This document shows, piece by piece, positions 8,125 to 16,377 of a DNA stretch of 64,000 nucleotides. Origin of the DNA: Marivivens sp. (lineage in GTDB: Bacteria; Pseudomonadota; Alphaproteobacteria; Rhodobacterales; Rhodobacteraceae); assembly GCA_024642115.1 (NCBI GenBank), contig JAHEBU010000007.1, positions 1 to 64,000 on the forward strand, in the 5' to 3' direction. The position numbers and the translations under genes are program-made. Below the pieces are notes generated by a model. The model did no database searches. It worked only from the letters and a program-made list of their open reading frames with translations, and had not been told where the DNA came from. Within the stretch, counting starts at the first letter, position 1, and each line of letters starts with the position of its first letter.

Positions 8125-9426
8125 TCAGAGGCCGAGTTTGTCGCGCAACGAAAACCACGTCATGGCCAGTGCCAGCATGGGTGCGCGGAATGCCGTGCCG
8201 CCGGGAAAGGACGGTGTGGGCAAGGACGAAAAGGTATCGAACCGTTTGGCCTGACCATCCACTGCCTCGGCCATCACCCGGCCTGCGAAGCCCGACAGCG
8301 CCACGCCATGCCCCGAAAACCCAGCGCCGGACAGGATGTTGGGCGCGACTTTTTGAATGGCGGGCAGGCGCGACATGGTGATGCCGAGTGTGCCGCCCCA
8401 GACGTAGTCAACATTGACCCCTTTGAGTTGCGGGAAAAGGTTGGTCATCCGGGCGATGAGCGCCGTCGAAATATCGGAGGGGAAGCCCAGAGTGTAGCTT
8501 TCCCGCCCCCCGAACAGGAACCGGTTATCTTCGGAAAAGCGGTAGTAGTTGACCACGAACTTGCTGTCGGCCACGGCAATATCTTCGGCCAGGATTGCCC
8601 GCGCCCGGTCGCCCAGTGGTTCGGTCGCGGCGATGAAGCTGTTGATCGGCATGACCTTGGCGTTCACGGCCGGTTCAAGGTTGGGCAGATATCCGTTGCC
8701 CGCAAGGATCAGGTGCCGCGCCCGCACAACGCCCTGCCCGGTGCGGATCGTGACGGTGCCGCCCTTGTGGATGTCATGCACGACGGAGCGTTCATAGATA
8801 TGTGCGCCCGCCCTTTCCGCAGCCGCCGCCAGCGCCATGGCATAGCGTAGCGGATGGATATGTCCCGCGCCCCGGTCGATCACGCCGCCCTTGTAGAGGG
8901 GGGTCTGGACCAGAGCCTGCATCGCGTCGCGGTCCAGCGGTTCGATCTGGCTGTAGCCATAGCGGCGGATCAGGTAATCGGCTTCGGCGTGATCCTCGGC
9001 CACTTCGCCCGCTGAATAGGCTCCGTGCGCCACGCCGGGTTTGTAGGCGACCGTTGGATGGTCGGCGGCGAAATCGCGGACCATCGCCTTGGCCTCTTCG
9101 GCCATGTCCCACAGAGCGCGGGCAGGTCCGTCGCCCAGATGTTTTTCCAGCCAGCGCTGGGATTTGTTAAAGCCTGACCCGACCTGCCCGCCGTTGCGGC
9201 CCGATGCGCCAAAGCCCACGCGATGCGCCTCGACCACCACCACGTCAAAACCGCGTTCGGCCAACGTCTTGGCCGCCCAGAGCCCGGTATAGCCTGCGCC
9301 CACCACACAGACGTCTGCCGTCCGGTCGCCCTTGAGCGCGGGACGCTCGGGGGGCAAGTCAGTGCTGGCGGCATACCAGCTGGGTGGGTATTGGCCCGGT
9401 TTGTCGTTGCGGAACAGAGGGTTCAT
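8125..9426 (-). CDS. FAD-dependent oxidoreductase, PuuB-like (DAO family)
   Basis: A 433-residue D-amino-acid-oxidase-family flavoprotein. The dinucleotide-binding motif is GAGYTG (43-48) followed by VVVVEA; the GASGRNGGQV segment is typical of gamma-glutamylputrescine oxidase (PuuB) and OrdL-type proteins. It ends with the expected FSGHGVALSGFAGRV FAD-contact region. It would oxidise a secondary amine, most likely a gamma-glutamylated amine made by the neighbouring ligase. The ATG at 9426 overlaps the upstream glutamine-synthetase-like gene by 4 bp, which rules out the longer start. Substrate is inferred from context. Confidence 0.88.
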   Translation of the reverse strand: MNPLFRNDKPGQYPPSWYAASTDLPPERPALKGDRTADVCVVGAGYTGLWAAKTLAERGFDVVVVEAHRVGFGASGRNGGQVGSGFNKSQRWLEKHLGDGPARALWDMAEEAKAMVRDFAADHPTVAYKPGVAHGAYSAGEVAEDHAEADYLIRRYGYSQIEPLDRDAMQALVQTPLYKGGVIDRGAGHIHPLRYAMALAAAAERAGAHIYERSVVHDIHKGGTVTIRTGQGVVRARHLILAGNGYLPNLEPAVNAKVMPINSFIAATEPLGDRARAILAEDIAVADSKFVVNYYRFSEDNRFLFGGRESYTLGFPSDISTALIARMTNLFPQLKGVNVDYVWGGTLGITMSRLPAIQKVAPNILSGAGFSGHGVALSGFAGRVMAEAVDGQAKRFDTFSSLPTPSFPGGTAFRAPMLALAMTWFSLRDKLGL

Positions 9427-10775
9427 ACGTTCAACAACAGATGCTCCCGTTCCCACGGGCTGATGACCTGAAGGAATTCGGTGTATTCCGTCCGCTTGAC
9501 GATGGAATAGACGCGGGCGAATTCGGTTCCCAGTACCTCGTGTAAACCCTTGGCCGCGTCAAAGAGGTCGAGCGCGTCCGACAGTCCTTCGGGGATTTCG
9601 GGTTCGGCGTCGTAGGCGTCACCGGTATAGCGTTTGTCGGCCCAGGTTTCGTTCTTCATTCCCAGGTAACCGCAGGCAAGGCTGGCCGCGATGCAGAGGT
9701 AGGGGTTGCAGTCCATACCCGCGATCCGATTTTCGATCCGCCTAGCGGCGGGTTCCGAAATCGGCACGCGGATGCCCGTGGTGCGGTTGTCGCGTCCCCA
9801 TTCAAGGTTGATGGGGGCAGCGTGGTCGCGGACATAACGGCGATAGCTGTTCACATAGGGGGCCATGACAGCGATGGCACTGGGCATGTGTTCCTGCAAG
9901 CCGCCGATGAAGTGAAAGAACATGTCCGTCTCACCCCCGCCGGGGCCGTTGAACAGGTTGCGCCCCTTGGCGTCGGTGACCGAGTGGTGGACATGCATGG
10001 CCGATCCCGGCTCGCCCTCGATCGGTTTGGCCATGAAGGTGGCGAAACAATCGTGTTTCAGCGCGGCCTCGCGGATCAGCCGTTTGAAATAGAACACCTC
10101 GTCGGCCAGTTTGATCGGGTCGCCGTGGCGCAGGTTGATTTCCAACTGCCCCGCGCCGCCTTCCTGGGTGATCCCGTCAATCTCGATCCCCTGAATCTCG
10201 GCATATTCGTAGATGTCGTCGATCACCGGGCCGTAGTCGTCCACGGCGGACATCGAATAGGCCTGACGGGCGGCGGCGGGGCGGCCCGTGCGGCCCATCA
10301 TCGGCTCGATCGCCTTGGCCGGGTCGATGTTGCGTTTGACGAGGTAGAATTCCATTTCGGGGGCGACCACGGGGGTCCAGCCTTCGGCCTTGTACAGGTC
10401 GCAGACCCGGCGCAGCACGTTGCGGGGGGCGCAGCCGACGGGGCGCCCTTTCTGATCAAAGGCGTCATGAATCACCTGCAACGTGCCGTCTGCCGCCCAA
10501 GGGGCAGCGCTTGCGGTGGACAGGTCGGGCCGCAGGATCATGTCGGGTTCAAGGAACCCTTCGGGCCCTGCCGCCTCGCCCCAGTCACCGGTGATGGTCT
10601 GAAAGAAGATCGAGTTGGGCAGGTGGAAATGCTGCTGTTTTTCCCACTTTGACGCAGGGACGGCCTTGCCCCTCGCGATGCCGGGCAAGTCGGCCACGAT
10701 ACATTCGACCTCGTCCAGACGGTTGTTTTCCAGATAGGCGCGGGCAGCTTCGGGGATGTGGTCGGTCCAGCTCAT
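9423..10775 (-). CDS. glutamine synthetase family protein, gamma-glutamyl-amine ligase type (copy 1)
   Basis: A 450-residue type I glutamine-synthetase-like ligase. Metal and nucleotide motifs are visible: PEMEFYL (Glu140, Glu142), EGGAGQLEINLRHGDP (205-220), HVHHS (261-265) and RDNRTTGIRVP (338-348). The PEMEFYL spelling and the lack of an adenylylation-loop tyrosine context fit PuuA-like enzymes that join glutamate to an amine rather than housekeeping GlnA. It overlaps both neighbours by 4 bp (amidotransferase upstream, FAD oxidase downstream), so the three are translationally coupled. The amine may be a polyamine, ethanolamine or another primary amine. Confidence 0.9.
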   Translation of the reverse strand: MSWTDHIPEAARAYLENNRLDEVECIVADLPGIARGKAVPASKWEKQQHFHLPNSIFFQTITGDWGEAAGPEGFLEPDMILRPDLSTASAAPWAADGTLQVIHDAFDQKGRPVGCAPRNVLRRVCDLYKAEGWTPVVAPEMEFYLVKRNIDPAKAIEPMMGRTGRPAAARQAYSMSAVDDYGPVIDDIYEYAEIQGIEIDGITQEGGAGQLEINLRHGDPIKLADEVFYFKRLIREAALKHDCFATFMAKPIEGEPGSAMHVHHSVTDAKGRNLFNGPGGGETDMFFHFIGGLQEHMPSAIAVMAPYVNSYRRYVRDHAAPINLEWGRDNRTTGIRVPISEPAARRIENRIAGMDCNPYLCIAASLACGYLGMKNETWADKRYTGDAYDAEPEIPEGLSDALDLFDAAKGLHEVLGTEFARVYSIVKRTEYTEFLQVISPWEREHLLLNV

Positions 10776-11455
10776 GCCGGGACCCTTTCCTTGAAGAAGG
10801 CGCCGATTTGTCGGGCCAGAATCGCGTTGTCGATGGGTTTTGAGAGGTTTTCAGCGACATAGGCCATTTGATCGGCGGTCAGAGCAGACGGACCCCGGAT
10901 GCGGGCCAGTTCAGCGATGAAGTGGGAATCATATTCGGGGTGGGCCTGAACCGTGAACGCCTTCTTGCCATAAACAAGCGCGGCATTCTCACAGAAATCG
11001 TTGCTGGCGCAGACAGTAGCGTCTGCAGGGCGCACGGTCACCTGATCCTGATGCCAGGCGTTCAGCGCCACCTTTTGCCCGTTCCAATCATAAGTCTGCC
11101 GACCGACGGACCAGCCGCCCTTGAACTTTTCAACCTTGCCGCCCAAGGCCTGTGCGATCAATTGATGACCAAAGCAGATGCCGACCAGCGGCACATCCGC
11201 CGCATAGGCCGCCCGCACAAACTCTTCGAGCGGTTTGATAAACGGATGGTCTTCGTATGCCCCATGCCGCGATCCGGTCAAAAGCCATCCATCGGCGTCG
11301 TGAATGTTGTCGGGAAATTCCATGTCGACCACATTATAGCCAACAACATCAAACCCTTGCCCCGCAAGAAGGCGGTCAAAGAACGCGTCGTATTCGCCCA
11401 ATTCGGCGCGCAATTCGTCCGGCGGATGGCCCGTATTGAGTATTCCGATTTTCAT
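10772..11455 (-). CDS. class I glutamine amidotransferase-like protein
   Basis: A 227-residue GuaA/TrpG-type amidotransferase domain without a synthetase partner. The catalytic triad is present: Cys94 in GICFGHQ, and His172/Glu174 in QAHPEYD. In gamma-glutamyl amine pathways this kind of protein can hydrolyse the gamma-glutamyl bond after oxidation, the job of PuuD in E. coli, although PuuD belongs to a separate peptidase C26 group. It lies between the two glutamine-synthetase-like genes and overlaps copy 1 by 4 bp. Function is inferred from operon position. Confidence 0.88.
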   Translation of the reverse strand: MKIGILNTGHPPDELRAELGEYDAFFDRLLAGQGFDVVGYNVVDMEFPDNIHDADGWLLTGSRHGAYEDHPFIKPLEEFVRAAYAADVPLVGICFGHQLIAQALGGKVEKFKGGWSVGRQTYDWNGQKVALNAWHQDQVTVRPADATVCASNDFCENAALVYGKKAFTVQAHPEYDSHFIAELARIRGPSALTADQMAYVAENLSKPIDNAILARQIGAFFKERVPA

Positions 11456-11488
11456 GGATGCACCAATGATAGGATTGCGGGAAGGCTA

Positions 11489-11510
11489 GCCCAAGCCACC
11501 GGGCTTGGGC
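11489..11510 (-). terminator. intercistronic hairpin
   Basis: A perfect 8-bp stem GCCCAAGC/GCTTGGGC with a 6-nt loop lies between the second glutamine-synthetase gene and the amidotransferase. There is no T run on the minus-strand side, so it is more likely an mRNA-processing, stabilising or attenuating hairpin than a full terminator. Confidence 0.5.
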
Positions 11511-11530
11511 AAGCGGGCACGATCTTGGAT

Positions 11531-12862
11531 TCAGACCGTGTCGAGATAGAGTTCAAGCTGCTGCTCTTCGGTCAGGTCCTTGAAATAGTGCAGTTCCTGC
11601 CGCTTGGTCATAACCAGGTTGTCCACCAGCACATCGTCAAAGACACGGCGGACCAGCGGGCTTTCGTCGAACCGGTCGATGGCCATCTCCCAGGTGTCAG
11701 GAATCTGGTCCAGATCCTGATCGTAGGCGTTCCCACTGATGGGCGGGGGCGGTGTCATGTTGTCCTCGATCCCGATCAGGGCAGAGCCCAGAACGGCAGC
11801 CAGGAACAGGTAGGGATTTACATCGCCCCCCGCCACGCGGTGTTCGACCCGCCGAGCCTTCATGCTTCCGCCGGGGACGCGCACCGATGCGGTCCGGTTG
11901 TCATAGGCCCAGCAGATGCCGGTGGGTGCATGGCTGTCCGGGACCAGCCGTTCATAGCTGTTGCCATGCGGGGCAAAGGTCAGCGCGAGATCAGGAATGC
12001 CCTTCAGGCAGCCGGCGATGGCATTGTGCAAGAGCGGCGTGCCTTCGAACGTGTCGTTGGCAAACAGGTTGTTTCCGTCCTTGTCCACGACCGAGAAATG
12101 GGTGTGCAGGCCGTTGCCCGCATATTCCTCGTAGGGTTTGGCCATGAAAGAGGCGGCCATGCCATGATTACGGGCCAGACCGCGCACCAGCATCTTGAAG
12201 AACCACGCATCATCGGCGGCCTTGAGCGCGTCGGGAACGTGTTCGATATTGATTTCGAACTGGCCCATGCCGACCTCGGAAATCGCAGCCTCGGCCGGAA
12301 TGTCCATAGCATCGCAGGCATCGTAGAGATCGTTGAAAAAGGCGTCGAAGGCGTCTAGCGCCCGCAAGCTCAGGATCTCAGCGCCCGGACGTCGTTTGCC
12401 CGACCGGGGGCTGCGGGGCTGTCGGATGCCGTTCCCACTGTCGTCGACCAGATAGAACTCCATCTCGGTGGCGACGACCGGGGTCAGGCCGCGCGCTTTG
12501 TACTTTTCTACGACCCGGGCCAATGCCTGACGCGGATCGCCTTCAAACGGGGTGCCGTCCTCGCGGAACATCCACAGCGGCAGGAGGGCCGACGGCGTCT
12601 GTAACCAGGGCATCGGCACGTAGCCGCGTTCGGTGGGCATCAGGACGCCGTCCGGATCGCCGGTTTCAAAGACCAGCGGGCTGTCTTCGACATCTTCACC
12701 CCAGATATCAAGGTTGAGGACGGACAGCGGGAACCGCGTGCCTTCCACTTCCAGTTTCTTGGCAAAACGGATGGGGACACGTTTGCCGCGGGCCTGACCG
12801 TTCAGGTCGGCCGCGCCACAGCGTACGTTACGGACTTCGGGATGCTCATCGAGCCAGCTCAT
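11531..12862 (-). CDS. glutamine synthetase family protein (copy 2)
   Basis: A 443-residue paralogue of the ligase at 9423-10775. It begins MSWLDEHPEVRNVRC, with GAADLNGQARGKRVP near 16-30, a typical start for this subfamily. Conserved sites include TEMEFYLVDD, EVGMGQFEINIEH, HTHFSV and YDNRTASVRVP. It differs from copy 1 across the substrate region, which suggests different acceptor amines. The ATG at 12862 has no strong ribosome-binding site but gives the family length; an in-frame start at 12886 is less likely. It heads the enzyme block, 262 bp after the permease gene, with a palindrome in that gap. Confidence 0.9.
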   Translation of the reverse strand: MSWLDEHPEVRNVRCGAADLNGQARGKRVPIRFAKKLEVEGTRFPLSVLNLDIWGEDVEDSPLVFETGDPDGVLMPTERGYVPMPWLQTPSALLPLWMFREDGTPFEGDPRQALARVVEKYKARGLTPVVATEMEFYLVDDSGNGIRQPRSPRSGKRRPGAEILSLRALDAFDAFFNDLYDACDAMDIPAEAAISEVGMGQFEINIEHVPDALKAADDAWFFKMLVRGLARNHGMAASFMAKPYEEYAGNGLHTHFSVVDKDGNNLFANDTFEGTPLLHNAIAGCLKGIPDLALTFAPHGNSYERLVPDSHAPTGICWAYDNRTASVRVPGGSMKARRVEHRVAGGDVNPYLFLAAVLGSALIGIEDNMTPPPPISGNAYDQDLDQIPDTWEMAIDRFDESPLVRRVFDDVLVDNLVMTKRQELHYFKDLTEEQQLELYLDTV

Positions 12863-13064
12863 GATTTTTCTACCAGTGCGAGGCACCGAGGCATGAAAAG
12901 GCGGATGCAGTCAAAAAGGCGGTGTTGAGGGCAAAGGCCGCCGAACGGGTCGCCAAGTCGTCATATCTGCGTCTTTGGTCCATGCCCTTGGCCCATTTCT
13001 ATCCAACCAAACCATCGCATAAAGGTTGTAGCAGCCGGGCAAAGGCCCCGGTCACACCCTGATA

Positions 13065-13076
13065 ATTTGATCAAAT
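13065..13076. promoter_or_regulatory. 12-bp palindrome ATTTGATCAAAT, candidate operator
   Basis: A perfect dyad lies in the 262-bp gap between the permease gene and glutamine-synthetase copy 2, about 190 nt upstream of the latter. The half-site TTTGATC recurs in the inverted repeat upstream of the ABC ATPase gene. This makes a shared regulator of the transporter and enzyme blocks possible, but no regulator gene is present in the block. Confidence 0.35.
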
Positions 13077-13124
13077 GCAGGATAGCTGGTCGGATGGGGG
13101 GCGAGCAAGCGAAATCTTATGGCC

Positions 13125-13934
13125 CTAGCGGATCACGTTGGGCCGGAAAGTTAGGCGCGACCGACGCTCTTGTGGGAGGTGCCGGTTGAGGTACCGGTTG
13201 ACTGCCCCGTAGCCCCAGATGACCAGGAGAGTCAGCAGGATGAAATACATCGCCAGAATGGGATAGGGGATGAACGGATTGAACGTCTTGTCGGCAAAGT
13301 AGTTCGCGTAATACAGCGCGTCGCCCCGCTGCTGGGTCGCCGGAAAGCCGCTGAAAAAGACCAGCGTCGTCGACTGGAACATGAAAATGGCCTCGTTTGT
13401 GTAGGACGGCCAGGCCAGTCGCAACATCGTCGGCCAGATCACCCTGCGAAAGCGCGGCCAGCCGGACATCCCATAGGCATCCGCCGCCTCGATGTCGCCC
13501 TTGGGGATGGATTGCAGCGCCCCGTAGAATATCTCGGCCGAATAGGCAGAGGTATTGAAGAACAGCACCACCAGCGCCCCCAGCCAGGCCGAGGTAAAGG
13601 GCGAAAAGGCCGGATGCGCCTGTTTGAGCGACAGGAACAGGAAGTAGGCAAAAAAGAACTGCACGAATAACGGCGATCCCCGGAACACAAAGATGAACCA
13701 TTCTGATGGCTTGCGTATCCACAGATGCCGCGACCCTTTGCCCAGCGCCAAGGCGGTAGCAAGGAAGAACCCAGCGAATACGGCCACCACGCCAAAATAG
13801 ATGTTCCACGTCATGCCCGACCCGATTAGGACGAACTGCTGGCAGAGCGTGAAATCGGACCGGGGCAACAGCTTTTCGCCGATCCCCTGGCTTCGCAGAC
13901 CGTAATCCATCAATGTCTGGAAACATTCGTTCAT
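13125..13934 (-). CDS. polar amino-acid ABC transporter permease (HisM/HisQ family, second)
   Basis: A 269-residue inner-membrane permease. It has about five hydrophobic segments and the binding-protein-dependent transport signature in SAEIFYGALQSIPKGDIEAADAYGMS, whose EAA-like loop contacts the ATPase. The FVFRGSPLFVQFFFAYFLF segment is typical of the polar amino-acid (HisM/GlnP) family. The ATG overlaps the stop of the other permease by 4 bp, so the two are made together as a heterodimer. A slightly longer Cys-containing N-terminus precedes the first membrane segment. Confidence 0.92.
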   Translation of the reverse strand: MNECFQTLMDYGLRSQGIGEKLLPRSDFTLCQQFVLIGSGMTWNIYFGVVAVFAGFFLATALALGKGSRHLWIRKPSEWFIFVFRGSPLFVQFFFAYFLFLSLKQAHPAFSPFTSAWLGALVVLFFNTSAYSAEIFYGALQSIPKGDIEAADAYGMSGWPRFRRVIWPTMLRLAWPSYTNEAIFMFQSTTLVFFSGFPATQQRGDALYYANYFADKTFNPFIPYPILAMYFILLTLLVIWGYGAVNRYLNRHLPQERRSRLTFRPNVIR

Positions 13935-14806
13935 GCGGCCGCCCTGCGTTGTTTTTCGCCTGCGGCGGTGGCCTGGCCAAAGGTCAGTTTGGCCATGATC
14001 CGGTTCAGCACCAGTTCAGACAGCCTGGTGAACGACAGATAGAACACCAGCAGAAAGAAGAAGTACCACATCCGCCAGTCGCCGTGGGGATAGTCGGTGT
14101 AGTTGGGCGTTTTGGACCCGCCCAGTTCGCGCGCCCAATAAACGATGTCCTCGACCCCCAGCAGGAACAGCAGTGGTGTGGCCTTGATCAGGACCATCCA
14201 CAGGTTCGACAGGCCGGGCAGGGCATAGACCCACATCTGCGGCACCAGAACCCGCCAGAACGTCTGGCGGTGGGACATGCCATAGGCTTCGGCGGTCTCA
14301 AGTTGCCCTCGCGGGACGGCCGTCATGGCGCCGAACAGGACATTTGCCGCAAAGGCCCCATAAACGATGGCAAAGGTGATGACCGCCAGCGAAAAACCAT
14401 AGGTTTCGTGCACCCACTGGGGCGAATTGCCCAACGGCATCTTGGCCGCCGCGCAGACAATGAAATCGTTGCCTTGTCGCACCGGCCCGTCGGTCGAAGG
14501 GCACAAGAACAGGTGGCGGACGTATTCGATCCCCTGATCCAGGGCGATCACGAAGAACAGGAAAAAGGCGATATCGGGCACGCCGCGCACCAGCGCGATG
14601 TAAGCCTTGCCGAACCAGCGCAGGGGGGCAAAGCGGCTACGGGCGGCGGAGGCCCCGCCAAAACCGAACAGCAGAGCGGTGGGTGCGGTAATCGCCAGAA
14701 GGAGCAGGACAGTCCCAAAGGACCAGTAAAGGCCCATATGCTTGGCCGTGGTCAGATAGCAGGCAAGCCACGAAAACCCGTGAAGCGCCGAAGGATCTGA
14801 GCACAT
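13931..14806 (-). CDS. polar amino-acid ABC transporter permease (HisQ family, first)
   Basis: A 291-residue permease, longer than usual because of a periplasmic or loop insertion at about 95-135 that contains two cysteines (HLFLCPSTDG and FIVCAAAK). The family motifs are FLFFVIALDQGIEY in the membrane core and AMTAVPRGQLETAEAYGMSHRQTFWRVLVPQ as the ATPase-contact loop. It pairs with the downstream permease, overlapping it by 4 bp. The substrate-binding-protein gene lies 66 nt upstream, separated by a stable hairpin. Confidence 0.92.
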   Translation of the reverse strand: MCSDPSALHGFSWLACYLTTAKHMGLYWSFGTVLLLLAITAPTALLFGFGGASAARSRFAPLRWFGKAYIALVRGVPDIAFFLFFVIALDQGIEYVRHLFLCPSTDGPVRQGNDFIVCAAAKMPLGNSPQWVHETYGFSLAVITFAIVYGAFAANVLFGAMTAVPRGQLETAEAYGMSHRQTFWRVLVPQMWVYALPGLSNLWMVLIKATPLLFLLGVEDIVYWARELGGSKTPNYTDYPHGDWRMWYFFFLLVFYLSFTRLSELVLNRIMAKLTFGQATAAGEKQRRAAA

Positions 14807-14838
14807 GCTGAAAATGGGATCACCTGTCGTGTTTGGGT

Positions 14839-14862
14839 GGGGCAGGCCGGATGGCCCGCCCC
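14839..14862 (-). terminator. hairpin between binding-protein and permease genes
   Basis: GGGGC-GGCC pairs with GGCC-GCCCC across a 4-nt loop with one internal mismatch, just after the binding-protein stop codon. Such hairpins after the binding-protein gene commonly protect the upstream mRNA or partly terminate, so that more binding protein than permease is made. There is no T tract. Confidence 0.55.
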
Positions 14863-14872
14863 GAACTCAGGA

Positions 14873-15604
14873 TCAGAACGTGGCCGCACCCGGCAGCCAC
14901 TTGGTGATGAGCGCGTTGAGCGACCCGTCGGCTTTCATCGATTCGATAGCGGCATCGAATTTGGCCTTCAGTTCGGTGTCGGACTGACGCATGCCCAGAC
15001 CCACACCGCCGCCGATCAGCACTTCGTCCCCAGAAATGGCCAGTTCGCTGTCCGCCTCGACGATGGGAACCAGAGTGGCCTTGTCGGCCAGCACGGCGTC
15101 GGCTTCGCCATTCTTGACGGCAGCAACCGATTCATCGGCGGTGGCGAATTCCAGCAAGGTCGCACCGGGCATGTCCGCAGTCACATAAGCGGCCTGAATG
15201 GTGCCCGACTGTGCCGCGATGGTGCCAGACATGACGTCGCCCGCACCGGCCTTGGTCATGAATGCGCTGGGGTCGGGCTGGGTATAGGGTTCCGAGAACG
15301 AGATGACCTGGCTGCGCTCTTCGGTGATCGACATGCCCGCGATGATGACGTCGTAGTTGCCCGACACCAGGTTGGGAATGATGCTGTCCCATTCGTTGGT
15401 GGACCAGGTGCAGGTCAGTTCCGCCCGCTTGCACAGCTCGTCGCCCAGTTCACGCTCAAACCCGTCAACTTCGCCCTTGTCGTTGATGAAGTTGTAGGGA
15501 GGATAGGCGCCTTCGGTGGCCAGACGGACGGTCGTATGGCTTTCGGCCATCGCCAGTCCGGCAGTCAGCGCCAGTACGGCGGCGGACAGGATCAGTTTCT
15601 TCAT
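14873..15604 (-). CDS. polar amino-acid ABC transporter substrate-binding protein
   Basis: A 243-residue periplasmic binding protein (SBP_bac_3 family). Signal peptide about residues 1-20, with cleavage after AMA. The mature protein has the amino-acid-binding signature ATEGAYPPYNFINDKGEVDGFERELGDELC and a VSGNYDVIIAGMSITEERSQVISFSEPY segment; an acidic/aromatic pocket of this type binds cationic or polar amino acids. It is the main receptor of the importer encoded at 13125-17150. Exact ligand unknown; basic amino acids or amines are suggested by the downstream enzymes. Confidence 0.92.
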   Translation of the reverse strand: MKKLILSAAVLALTAGLAMAESHTTVRLATEGAYPPYNFINDKGEVDGFERELGDELCKRAELTCTWSTNEWDSIIPNLVSGNYDVIIAGMSITEERSQVISFSEPYTQPDPSAFMTKAGAGDVMSGTIAAQSGTIQAAYVTADMPGATLLEFATADESVAAVKNGEADAVLADKATLVPIVEADSELAISGDEVLIGGGVGLGMRQSDTELKAKFDAAIESMKADGSLNALITKWLPGAATF

Positions 15605-15618
15605 GTGGTATCTCCCGT

Positions 15619-16377
15619 TTATGAAGTCATAAGGTAAGCAAGACAGCCTGCGATCACGTCGCCCTGATCGACATCAAGCCATTTGCGCTGAAGCGCGGCA
15701 AGACGCCCGGTCGAGGATTCGCGGGCCAGATAGGTGTCGAGGGCAGCGCGCAGGTCCGCCGCCGTTTCGGCCACGGCAAAGACTGTGCCGGTGGTTTCGG
15801 TCGGATATGTGCCCAGGTAGGCAAGCGGGCGGTCGGCAGGCAGCGCCGCCTCGACCCCGATCAACACGGTCGCCGATCCGAAAAATGCGTCGGTCAGTCC
15901 CGTGGCCAGCGCGGCCGCAGCGTCGGCTTCGGTATCAAAGGGCCGGGTGGTCATCCCGGCACGCTGCATCGCCGTTTCATAGATCGACCCGCGCGATACC
16001 GCTACCTTCGCCTTGGCCAGGTTGATGTCGGCGGTGGTCGCGTAAAGCGCCCCGTCAGACCCATCAAGCGCGTAATAAGGGCAGGTAAAATCGACCAGAG
16101 CGTCCCGTTCGGGGGTGGCCCCGATCCCGCCTGCGGCCACGTCCAGCCGCCCTGCGGCCAGGCCGGCGATCAACTGGTCCAGCGGCATATCGGTCCATGT
16201 GCAGTCATACCCGGCCTCGCGGCAAAAGCCCTGCAACAGGTCAACGTCCAACCCCTGCGGCACCGCACCCGGCAGATGCAGGTAATAGGGCGGGTAATGG
16301 CCTGCCGTGCCGATGCGCAGCTGGGTCGCGTTGGCAAGCCCGGGCAGGCAGGTCAGGACCAGCAGCAGCCAGTTCAT
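15619..16377 (-). CDS. second, divergent substrate-binding protein of the same ABC operon
   Basis: A 252-residue SBP_bac_3-type protein with a short signal peptide (about 1-17, cleavage after ANA). It keeps RIGTAGHYPPYYLHLPGAVPQGLDVDLL and a DVAAGGIGATPERDALVDFTCPYY segment, but differs clearly from the neighbouring binding protein. Its ATG overlaps the ATPase stop by 4 bp, so it is the second gene of the operon. Two receptors for one permease would widen the substrate range, or this one may act as a sensor. A single cysteine near the C-terminus (IAGCLAYL) is unpaired. Confidence 0.85.
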   Translation of the reverse strand: MNWLLLVLTCLPGLANATQLRIGTAGHYPPYYLHLPGAVPQGLDVDLLQGFCREAGYDCTWTDMPLDQLIAGLAAGRLDVAAGGIGATPERDALVDFTCPYYALDGSDGALYATTADINLAKAKVAVSRGSIYETAMQRAGMTTRPFDTEADAAAALATGLTDAFFGSATVLIGVEAALPADRPLAYLGTYPTETTGTVFAVAETAADLRAALDTYLARESSTGRLAALQRKWLDVDQGDVIAGCLAYLMTS

